A DNA stretch of 40,462 nt, from the NCBI RefSeq assembly GCF_018283645.1, contig NZ_JAGSXH010000052.1, forward strand, positions 1 through 40,462. The letters run 5' to 3'. A program made the position numbers and the translations under genes. This document shows, one piece after another, positions 1 through 7,149 of this stretch (positions within the stretch are counted from its first letter, which is position 1; each line of letters starts with the position of its first letter). Source of the stretch: Actinocrinis puniceicyclus (lineage in GTDB: Bacteria > Actinomycetota > Actinomycetes > Streptomycetales > Catenulisporaceae). The notes under the pieces are model-generated. The model worked only from the letters and a program-made list of their open reading frames with translations. It searched no databases and was not told where the DNA came from.

Positions 1-143
1 GTCCGGTCGTCATCATCTCCGGTTCGCCCGTCACGGGCAGCGGGACCGTCAAGAACCCGGGTGGTTCCGCAGGCGCAGGCTCGGGGTCCGGGGCGCCCGG
101 AAACGCGGGGGGCGCCGGCTGGACCGTCCAGCTGGTGAACTGA
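1..143 (+). CDS. C-terminal fragment of a Gly/Ser-rich protein (partial)
   Basis: The reading frame is open from the window edge (first full codon at base 3) to TGA at 141-143, giving 46 residues. It ends in a Gly/Ser/Ala-rich stretch (about residues 15-39) followed by the short hydrophobic end WTVQLVN. The stop lies one base before the ATG of the next gene, so the two are probably co-transcribed and translationally coupled. A Gly-rich linker with a short beta-like end occurs in surface proteins and in phage minor tail proteins; the fragment is too short to choose. No function is assigned. Confidence 0.6.
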   Translation, partial: PVVIISGSPVTGSGTVKNPGGSAGAGSGSGAPGNAGGAGWTVQLVN

Positions 144-144
144 C

Positions 145-2196
145 ATGGGGCGTTCATTCAGCGCTTTCACCACGGCCGGTTACACGCAGCCGGGTGCCGG
201 GCCGACACAGTACGGCAACCTCAGCGTAGGCGTCTCGCTGGGAAGCGCGTACCAGTGGTACTTCTCGAGCCTCGGCGCGTCGCAGCAGAGCACAGAGATC
301 GCCAGGATGCGGGCCGCGGGCATCACCTCGGTGCGCATGGACGTCTCGTGGGACGCGGTGGAACACACGCAGGGTTCATACAACTGGAGCTACCCGGCGC
401 TGACCGCCGCGCCCATGCTGGACGCCGGCATGAACGTCCTGATGATCTTGTTGTGGTCGCCGTCGTGGGCGCTGGCCGTCGGTAACAACCCGGCGGTGTC
501 CGGCGATCCGTTCCCGACGATCGCGCCGACCGATTTCGCGGCGTTCTGCGGGGCTGCGGCCGCGCACTTCGGGCCGCTGGGCGTGTCGGCGTTCGAGATC
601 TGGAACGAGCCGAATCTGGACAAGGGAGTCTCCGGCCCGCTCGGCCTCGGGTACTGTTCCCCGATCGGCTACGCGGGCCTCGCTACTGCCGCTTACAGCG
701 CGATACACGCCGACTACGTCGCCAAGCCCGGCGGCGCGCCCACCCCGACGGTGGTGGGCGGCGCGCTGGCCGGCTGGCCCCGGCTCGACTGGTCCACGTC
801 GCCGCGAACCGCCTCCTGGTCCGCTGTCGCAGCCGGTGCCAAGAGTGCGACCGTCACCTGCTCCAGCCCGAGCTCCACGGACCGCTATAAGCTGGTGACC
901 GGCACTTCGGTCTCCGTCTCGCCATCCGGCACGGCCGGGCAGTGGCCGGCCGGAACCTATGTCAGTGACGTCACGTCCAGCGGCTATGTCGTCAGCCCGC
1001 CGCCCTGGATGGCCGCGTTCCCCGCGGTCGACGACTCCGGCGCATTCTCCACCACCACGGAGAACGGCGTCTTCGGACTCGGATTCGGGTATCCGCCCGA
1101 CGTCTTCCTCACCCAGGCTTACGCCGCCGCGGCGGGCCGGCCGATGTTCGACGCGCTCTCCATCCATCCTTACGCGTGGTCGCTGAACTCGTTCCGCAAG
1201 CTCGACGCGGGCGCCTGGGGCATGGTGCCCGAGTTGCGTCAGATCATGATCGCGCATGGCGACGGCGCAAAACCCGTCTGGTTCACGGAACTCGGGGCGC
1301 CGACCGGACAAACGGCCGCTTCCTGGTCGGCGGCCGCGGCGAGCGCGAACCACGTGGTGTTGTACGGCGGCGCCTCGGCCGAGGACGCCGGTTGCCTCGT
1401 GGGGAACCAGGCATTTCCGCTGCACAGCTACGTCGCCTCGGTCACACCCGGCGCATCGTGGACGGTGGTCCCGCCGACGGGCCTCGCGCTGGACTACGAC
1501 GGGCTGACCCAGGAAACGACCCTGGTACCAGGCACGACGATCAGCGTGCTCAGGGTCAAAGCCGCATCGGCCAACGCGAGTTCGATCACCGTGCCGGGAA
1601 ACACCGCCCTCAAGGTCTGGTTCGGTGACGGCAACGGCTACAGCGGCGGCGACGGCGACGGCGACAACGGTTACGCGCTGCCGTCCATCACGATGGTCAC
1701 CACGACCGATTCGTCCTCCATCGCGCCGGGCGCCGGCGCGACGCTGAACATCGAGTCGGTGACTCTGCCCACCGTGCTCAACGGCGTCATCCTCAAGTTC
1801 CCTGACAGCGGGATCGTCCAGTGCGCGACCAACCCCGTCCAGACCTGGGGCACGGCGATCCCCGCCGCCGCCGACGCGCTGCTCAACATCCTGCCGCCGG
1901 GCGTGCTCGCGACCTGGCCGCGCGGCTCGGCGGCGCCGAATGCCACAGTGGTCTCGTCGGAGGAACAGCAGGCGCTGATCGTGCCCTATTCCTACGAGTT
2001 CGTGGTCTCGGAACCGTGGCCGTTCGTGGGGCCGATGTTCGTGTACTGCTGGAGCGATACCAGTCTCGGCGGCAGCGCCGGGCCGTTCGGGCTGACCAGA
2101 GTCGACGGCACCGCCAAGCCCGCGCTCGCGGCCCTGACCGCCATCGCGCAGACCGGAGGTGCCTCGCCGGGCCTCGGCCTGCCCGGGTACACGTAA
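145..2196 (+). CDS. Clan-A glycoside hydrolase (GH39/GH5-like) with inserted beta domains
   Basis: 683 residues. A TIM-barrel hydrolase is indicated by an N-terminal RMDVSWDAVE strand/helix unit, the acid/base motif EIWNEPN (Glu155) and the nucleophile motif WFTELG (Glu382), followed by a late barrel strand FVYCWSD. This spacing of two Glu after strands 4 and 7 is the retaining clan GH-A pattern; GH39-like or GH5-like is the best guess and the substrate is unknown. Two Ser/Thr/Gly-rich beta segments interrupt the barrel: about residues 213-290, and a longer one about 405-605 with a DGDGDNG acidic turn that might bind calcium. There is no signal peptide or membrane segment, which is odd for a polysaccharide hydrolase. 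The first segment (PAGTYVSDVTSSGYVVS) resembles repeat units in phage tail and surface proteins. The ATG follows the upstream stop by one base; a weak GGTGA lies before it. Confidence 0.7.
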   Translation: MGRSFSAFTTAGYTQPGAGPTQYGNLSVGVSLGSAYQWYFSSLGASQQSTEIARMRAAGITSVRMDVSWDAVEHTQGSYNWSYPALTAAPMLDAGMNVLMILLWSPSWALAVGNNPAVSGDPFPTIAPTDFAAFCGAAAAHFGPLGVSAFEIWNEPNLDKGVSGPLGLGYCSPIGYAGLATAAYSAIHADYVAKPGGAPTPTVVGGALAGWPRLDWSTSPRTASWSAVAAGAKSATVTCSSPSSTDRYKLVTGTSVSVSPSGTAGQWPAGTYVSDVTSSGYVVSPPPWMAAFPAVDDSGAFSTTTENGVFGLGFGYPPDVFLTQAYAAAAGRPMFDALSIHPYAWSLNSFRKLDAGAWGMVPELRQIMIAHGDGAKPVWFTELGAPTGQTAASWSAAAASANHVVLYGGASAEDAGCLVGNQAFPLHSYVASVTPGASWTVVPPTGLALDYDGLTQETTLVPGTTISVLRVKAASANASSITVPGNTALKVWFGDGNGYSGGDGDGDNGYALPSITMVTTTDSSSIAPGAGATLNIESVTLPTVLNGVILKFPDSGIVQCATNPVQTWGTAIPAAADALLNILPPGVLATWPRGSAAPNATVVSSEEQQALIVPYSYEFVVSEPWPFVGPMFVYCWSDTSLGGSAGPFGLTRVDGTAKPALAALTAIAQTGGASPGLGLPGYT

Positions 2197-2565
2197 GAGG
2201 GCTTATGTCCCGCGCCGTGAAGCGCACTGATTCGTCCGGTACGGCGGGCGGCGGCGTACGCTGCCGTCTGCCACCGGGCGCGAACGAAGTCGCGAGACCG
2301 CTTGCCTCAGTAACGAAACCGTCTCGGATTGTTGAAATCAACACCGGCCCGCAGGTAAGGGGTTCGGCCCGCGCCGCGGGTGTGCGACGATGAATGCCCG
2401 CCTCGGGGGTTTCGGGAGAGTGAGCCTCCCGACGTGATCCCCCGGCCCGGACAGCGGTCGACGCGGCCCGCATCCGTTCAGCACATGAAGGCGTGCCCTG
2501 ATACTGGCGGACGGTCCTCGCCGGGCGGCGGCCCGGAAGGTGAAGCAGGGGGAGAAGCGCAGCGC
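2197..2565 (+). promoter_or_regulatory. 369-bp intergenic region with a possible promoter
   Basis: No convincing gene is seen. The reading frame of the downstream gene stays open upstream to about 2380, but its first residues are low-complexity Pro/Gly/Arg and no ribosome-binding site precedes 2380 or the ATG at 2485. A possible promoter is TTCAGC (2477-2482), 17 bp, GATACT (2500-2505), about 60 bases before the chosen start. An imperfect inverted repeat GTTGA-AA-TCAAC lies near 2333-2344. Confidence 0.3.
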
Positions 2566-4227
2566 ATGCGAATACGCGAGAGCGTCGCGGTTGCGGACGA
2601 CCGGGGGTTCGACCAGCCCATCGACCCGTGGTGGCCGGACCCGGAGACCGACGACGCCGACGAGATCGATGACGCGGAAGGCGGCGCCGAGGACGCCGAT
2701 CCCCGTCCCCGGACCCGGCTCAGTGTCCGGATGGCCGCGCTGCTGCCGGTGCTCCCCGTGCTCGCCGCGCAGGCGTACCTCGCATGGAAGCTGCTGTGGA
2801 TCGACAACGCGTTCCTCGACGAGGCGACCTACCTCTACGCCGGCCACCAGGAGGTCGGCCATCTCGCGCACGGCACGCCGATCGCGACGTACCAGACCTT
2901 CTTCTCCGGGGCGCCGGTGCTCTACCCGGTGCTCGCCGCGCTGGTCGACGCCACGGGCGGCCTGACCGGCGCTCGGGTGCTCAGCATGATCCTGATGCTG
3001 TTGGCGACGCTCGCCGTTTATCTCACCGGCCGGCGAATGTACGGCACGCTCGCCGGCTTCTTCGCCGCGGCGCTGTTCGCCGCGCTCGGCCCCACCCTGC
3101 ACCTGAGCGCGTTCGCCACCTTCGACGCGCTCGCGCTGTGCCTGCTGGCCTGGTCGACCTACTGCGTCGTGCTGTTCGCGCACGGTGACCGCCGCGACGT
3201 GCTGGTCTACGGCGCGGCCCTGATGATCCTGGCCGACTGCGTCAAGTACGCCTCGCTGCTGTGGAATCCGTTCATCATTCTGCTCGGCGGCCTGTCCGGA
3301 CCCGGCTTCGCGGCGTGGAAGTGCTCCAGGTCCTGGAACCTGCAGCGGCTGGGCATGGTCACCGGGACGCTGCTGCTGCTGGCGATCATCATCGGGCGCC
3401 AGCCGTACTTCGACGGCTTCCTGTCGACCACACTCACCCGCAGTCCGAGCACGACCCCGGCCGGCGCGATCGGGACCGGCGTCGCGCACTGGATCGGCGC
3501 GCTGCTCGCCCTGGCCACCCTGGGCCTGCTGCTGATCGGGTTCCAGGCCTACCGGCACAGACTCTCGTGGGCCGAGGCGGGCACCGCGGCGGTGCTCCTG
3601 GCGGCCGGAACGGCCGCGCCGCTGAACCAGCTGCGAATACACACGCTGACCTCGCTGAACAAGCACGTCGACTTCGGTGCGCTGTTCGCGGCGGTGCTCG
3701 CCGGGGCCTTCCTCGCCCGGGTGATCGGCGCCATGCGGCTGCCCCGAACCCTACGGGCTCTCGCCGCCGCCGCCGCGCTGGCCGCCACGGTCGGGCCGAT
3801 CGGCTGGTTCGGCGTCGCGCAGGCGAAGACGATGCAGGACGAGTGGCCGAACTCGACCGCGATGATCGCGGCGCTCGAACCGCTGGTGCACAAGGGCCCG
3901 GACCGCTACCTGGTCGAGGATCCCTACGTCGCGGCCTACTACATCGGCAGCCGGGTGGGCTGGAGCCAGTGGGCCGACACGTGGTCGACCGCGTTCACCG
4001 ACCAGGCCACGGGCCGGCGCCTGACCGGCGTGCCCGCGTTCGAGGCGGCCATCGAGGCGCATCACTACGCGGTCATCGTGCTCAGCTTCACCGACACCGC
4101 GACCACGGACGAACAACTCGCCCCGCTGATCGGCCGGTCCGGATACAAGCTCGTGGCCAAGATCCCGCACAAGGACGCGCTCGGCAGCGGCCACTACTTC
4201 ATCTGGACGTACACGGCGACCCCGTGA
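2566..4227 (+). CDS. Polytopic membrane glycosyltransferase, GT-C / GT39-like
   Basis: 553 residues from ATG 2566, chosen because GGGGGAG (2548-2554) lies just upstream and the longer frame adds only low-complexity residues. The N-terminus has an acidic cytoplasmic stretch (about residues 24-46), then a first membrane helix (about 55-78) followed by IDNAFLDEATYLYAG. An Asp-Glu pair (Asp85-Glu86) in the first external loop is the hallmark of GT-C enzymes that use polyprenyl-phosphate sugars (ArnT and protein O-mannosyltransferase relatives). About nine more hydrophobic segments follow, then a soluble C-terminal part of about 110 residues facing outside. It probably transfers a sugar from a lipid carrier to a polymer or protein outside the membrane; donor and acceptor are unknown. 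It faces the GH26/GT2 operon tail to tail. Function at family level only. Confidence 0.7.
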   Translation: MRIRESVAVADDRGFDQPIDPWWPDPETDDADEIDDAEGGAEDADPRPRTRLSVRMAALLPVLPVLAAQAYLAWKLLWIDNAFLDEATYLYAGHQEVGHLAHGTPIATYQTFFSGAPVLYPVLAALVDATGGLTGARVLSMILMLLATLAVYLTGRRMYGTLAGFFAAALFAALGPTLHLSAFATFDALALCLLAWSTYCVVLFAHGDRRDVLVYGAALMILADCVKYASLLWNPFIILLGGLSGPGFAAWKCSRSWNLQRLGMVTGTLLLLAIIIGRQPYFDGFLSTTLTRSPSTTPAGAIGTGVAHWIGALLALATLGLLLIGFQAYRHRLSWAEAGTAAVLLAAGTAAPLNQLRIHTLTSLNKHVDFGALFAAVLAGAFLARVIGAMRLPRTLRALAAAAALAATVGPIGWFGVAQAKTMQDEWPNSTAMIAALEPLVHKGPDRYLVEDPYVAAYYIGSRVGWSQWADTWSTAFTDQATGRRLTGVPAFEAAIEAHHYAVIVLSFTDTATTDEQLAPLIGRSGYKLVAKIPHKDALGSGHYFIWTYTATP

Positions 4228-4289
4228 TCCCGCGGCCCACGGCAGCGCACCCGGGGCACACGCCAGGCGCCGCCAGGCAGCGCACGAGG

Positions 4290-5429
4290 CTATTGGCCGA
4301 CGGCGACCAGGCTCAGCTTCTTGATCCCGTCGCGGAACGCCGTCTGCGTCGCCGGGTCCGCGTCGAAGCGCCAGTCGGCCGTCGAACCGCCGCGCCCGAC
4401 CTGGTACTCCGACCAGACGAAGCCGATCACGTCGGTGCGCTGCTGGACCCAGTCGAGCAGGTCCGCCGTCCAGCCGGGCTTCTGCGCGCCGGACTGGGAG
4501 CCGGTCTCGGCCAGCAGCAGCGGCTTGTTCGTGAAGGCCCTGATCTTCGCCATGGTCGGCCCGAGCAGCTGCATCGCGGTGGTCTCGTGGTCGTCGTACG
4601 CGGAAAGGCCGATCCAGTCGACGTACGCGTCACCGGGATACAGCTCGTCGAGGCTGAGCCGCGACTGGGCCCCGCGCAGGATGTTCGGCGCCCAGATCCA
4701 GATGACGTTGTTCGCCCCCGCGCGGGTGAAGATGTCGTGCACGTGCTTCCACGCGGCCACGTACGATCCGGGGGCGTTTCCGTTGACCTTCTCGCACCAC
4801 GGGTACCAGTCGCCGTTCATCTCGTGTGCGAACCGGATCGCCACCGGCCACTGCTGCGCCGCCGCGGCCTGCGCGAACCTCGTGATGTAGGCGTCGTACC
4901 TGCCGCCGGTGATCTGGCTGAGCGCGTACGCGGGCTGCTTCGCCTGCGCCTTCGTGGTGCCGCCCTGCGCCCACGGCTCCCAGGTGATGACCGGCAGTTC
5001 GTCGTGCGCGTAGGAATCGGCCACGGTGGCGGCCGGGAAGTCCTGTACCCAGGTGGTGAAGGTCTCCGACATGTTCGGCGCCACGCCTCCCGCGGCCTGG
5101 GCCAGTTTGCCCACCGCCGTGCCGTTCCACGGCACGTCCGCGGCCATCACCCCGAAGTAGTTGGCCGTCGCGGCGACGAACTGCTGTTTGGTCGGCACGG
5201 TCTTGGTGGCCAGCGCCCTGGCCACCTTCGGGTCGACCTTGGTCAGGCCGCCGGTCTGCGCGGACGCGGTCGACTGCGCCTGCTGGGCGATCGCCGCCTC
5301 GTGGTACACGCCGAAGACCACCGCGCTGAGCATCGCGGTGTTCACGACCATCCATATTCGCAGGCGTGGCTTCCGGTTGGCGCGCCCGGCCTGTGCCCCG
5401 GCCGCGCCCGCGTGCACTGCCTTACGCAC
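4290..5429 (-). CDS. Membrane-anchored GH26 family glycoside hydrolase
   Basis: 379 residues. An N-terminal signal-anchor (about residues 24-42) follows a basic cytoplasmic stretch, then an Ala/Gln/Ser linker and a GH26 barrel. The acid/base is Glu203 in FAHEMNGDWYPW and the nucleophile is Glu308 in PLLLAETGS; YPGDAYVDWIGLSAY is the typical strand between them. GH26 covers beta-mannanases, beta-1,3-xylanases and beta-1,3-1,4-glucanases, so the substrate is open. The GTG start at 5429 overlaps the last 8 bases of the upstream GT2 synthase gene, implying translational coupling and action on the polymer made by that synthase. It is a close paralogue of the protein at 11927-13030, sharing the block AIRFAHEMNGDWYPW. 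Confidence 0.85.
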   Translation of the reverse strand: MRKAVHAGAAGAQAGRANRKPRLRIWMVVNTAMLSAVVFGVYHEAAIAQQAQSTASAQTGGLTKVDPKVARALATKTVPTKQQFVAATANYFGVMAADVPWNGTAVGKLAQAAGGVAPNMSETFTTWVQDFPAATVADSYAHDELPVITWEPWAQGGTTKAQAKQPAYALSQITGGRYDAYITRFAQAAAAQQWPVAIRFAHEMNGDWYPWCEKVNGNAPGSYVAAWKHVHDIFTRAGANNVIWIWAPNILRGAQSRLSLDELYPGDAYVDWIGLSAYDDHETTAMQLLGPTMAKIRAFTNKPLLLAETGSQSGAQKPGWTADLLDWVQQRTDVIGFVWSEYQVGRGGSTADWRFDADPATQTAFRDGIKKLSLVAVGQ

Positions 5430-6744
5430 TGATCAACACCGAAATCGTGAGCATGATCCCTCCGAGTAGATAGGGAACGACGGCCAGCGGGTTGAAGCCG
5501 CGTTCCCCGGAGAACCCCGCCGACCGGGTGCCCCAGCCGGCATTGTGCGCGCAGCGGAAGAAGCCGAGCAGCCGTACCGGCAGCAGGATCAGTGTATTGA
5601 TCATCATGAACACCGGCAGGTAGAGCAGGTCGACCGGCCGGTAGGCGAAGTGCCGGCCGAAGCGCACGGTGATCGAGACCAGGGTCAGGAACCCGGCCAG
5701 CACCATCACCAGTGGGATCGAGCGGGCAGCGTCGTCCGGCAGCGGCAGCTGGCCGTAGATCGCCGGGCGGTCCCGGTGCAGCACGAACGCCGAGATCCAC
5801 GAGGTGAAGGTGCCCAGCAGCACGAACGGCACCAGGATGTCCACCGCGTAGAACAGTGCCAGGAACCGGGCCTCGCGGATCATCCACGGCATCATCCGCA
5901 GGGTGTTGTACTGCGAGCCGCGAGCCCACCGGTACTGCTGCTTGACCAGCTTCCAGACCTTCGTCGGCGCGTCGGTGTACACCAGCGAGGTCGCCTGGTA
6001 CACGGTCTGATACCCGGCCATCAGCGTGTAGTTCGTCAGCGTCCGGTCGTCGCTGACCTCGAGGAAGGTACCCAGGAACTTCTCGGTGAGGAACCGCTCC
6101 ATGCAGTCCACCAGGATCTGCCTGCGGAAGGCAATGGTGCGCCCGGGCAGGCAGCCGACGGTGCCGACCACGCTCATCGCGGGCATCGAGTACTCGCAGC
6201 GCACGCTTTCCAGCCAGTCCGCCCAGCGGGTGAGCACCGAGCGGGCCGGATCGAGGATCCGCTGGCGGGTGGTCACGCCTCCGATCCGGGGGTTGCGGAA
6301 GGGCTTGACCAACTCGGCCAGCGTCCGCTCGGTCCACATCGTGTCCGAGTCGACCAGCACGGCGATCTCGCCGCGGGACCGTTCGATCGCGATCCGCAGG
6401 GCGTTGCGCTTGCCGGGGACGGCGGTCCACACCCAGGTGACCCCGGCCTTCTCGCAGATCTCCTCGAGCACCTCGTTGCGCGGGCCGTTGATGACCACGA
6501 TCACCTCGGTCGGCTGCTGCTCGGTGATCCGGTCCAGCACCTCGCGGAACAGGTCCTCCGGCTCGTCGACCACCGGGATGATCACCGAGGTGGTGCCGGT
6601 CCAGGCGCGCCGCCAGGGACGATAGCGGCGCAGCAGGGCGACGCGCACGATCCACAGCAGCCACACCAGGAGCATGAAGGCGGCGAACGGATAGAAGGCT
6701 CCGTCGAACCAGTAGTTGCGCAACTCCAGGAGAAATGCGAGCAC
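5422..6744 (-). CDS. Processive GT2 membrane glycosyltransferase (hyaluronan/chitin synthase-like)
   Basis: 440 residues from GTG 6744. Two N-terminal membrane helices precede a family-2 catalytic domain with TSVIIPVVDEP, DSD (132-134, UDP/metal site), VSDDRTLTN (Asp232/Asp233, where hyaluronan synthases have GDDRHLTN, including the catalytic base) and QQYRW (269-273, the Q-x-x-RW motif of processive synthases). Four or more C-terminal helices would form the export channel. The family makes and extrudes beta-linked polymers such as hyaluronan, chitin oligomers or glucans; the product here is unknown. The frame is open to a TTG at 6843, but that extension is Arg-rich and has no ribosome-binding site, so GTG 6744 (weak CGGA upstream) is preferred. 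The 3' end overlaps the GH26 gene by 8 bp. An operator-like repeat lies about 135 bp upstream. Confidence 0.85.
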   Translation of the reverse strand: MLAFLLELRNYWFDGAFYPFAAFMLLVWLLWIVRVALLRRYRPWRRAWTGTTSVIIPVVDEPEDLFREVLDRITEQQPTEVIVVINGPRNEVLEEICEKAGVTWVWTAVPGKRNALRIAIERSRGEIAVLVDSDTMWTERTLAELVKPFRNPRIGGVTTRQRILDPARSVLTRWADWLESVRCEYSMPAMSVVGTVGCLPGRTIAFRRQILVDCMERFLTEKFLGTFLEVSDDRTLTNYTLMAGYQTVYQATSLVYTDAPTKVWKLVKQQYRWARGSQYNTLRMMPWMIREARFLALFYAVDILVPFVLLGTFTSWISAFVLHRDRPAIYGQLPLPDDAARSIPLVMVLAGFLTLVSITVRFGRHFAYRPVDLLYLPVFMMINTLILLPVRLLGFFRCAHNAGWGTRSAGFSGERGFNPLAVVPYLLGGIMLTISVLISA

Positions 6745-6879
6745 TGCGAGTCCGTCCGTGTGTCCCTGCCCCGCAAGCCGCCGTCGACCCCGGCGGCATG
6801 GACCGGGCTCCCCATCGCGGCTCGTCGGTGCGCCGCCGCGCAATAGCTAATGAGTGGATGCACCCGGCGTCATCGTCGG

Positions 6880-6928
6880 TGGCGCACCGCATACTACTCA
6901 ATGGCGCATTGCATACTACTAATGCGCC
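6880..6928 (-). promoter_or_regulatory. Operator-like double repeat upstream of the GT2-GH26 operon
   Basis: Two direct repeats of 19 bp, TGGCGCAYYGCATACTACT, lie at 6880-6898 and 6902-6920. They match at 17 of 19 positions with a 22-bp period, about two helical turns. The second copy also forms an inverted repeat GGCGCATT (6903-6910) / AATGCGCC (6921-6928). Read on the minus strand each repeat contains TAGTAT, a good -10 hexamer, so a regulator bound here could cover a minus-strand promoter for the GT2 gene. The rest of the 6745-7149 interval shows no gene, and no clear promoter is seen for the plus-strand gene at 7150. Confidence 0.5.
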
Positions 6929-7149
6929 TGCGCCCGCGTGAACCCCTGGATCATGTCAGTGGGCTTGTGATGGAATCGATACCTGCTGGGGGCTTGGCGC
7001 CGGCTCGCCTTGTGTGCTGCGGTGATTCGTGTCCTGCGTTGACGGGGTGGCGGTGGCGCCCGGCCCGGGTTCGGTACGCTCCAGCAGCGTCGGCGTATGC
7101 GCAGTGCCCACCGGGGCGAATGCTTGCGAGCACAGTGGAGGGGATCGGG

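Noticed and set aside
2338-3666. Long open frame on the minus strand opposite the GT-C gene
   Set aside because: Gln/Arg/Gly-rich translation without domains, a mirror of high-GC codon bias; the plus-strand frame has membrane helices and a ribosome-binding site.
6745-6843. Longer GT2 synthase starting at TTG 6843
   Set aside because: The added residues are Arg/Gly-rich without a ribosome-binding site; kept only as an alternative.
7037-7080. Promoter TTGACG ... TACGCT before the mycosin-like gene
   Set aside because: The two hexamers are about 30 bp apart, too far for a sigma-70 type promoter.
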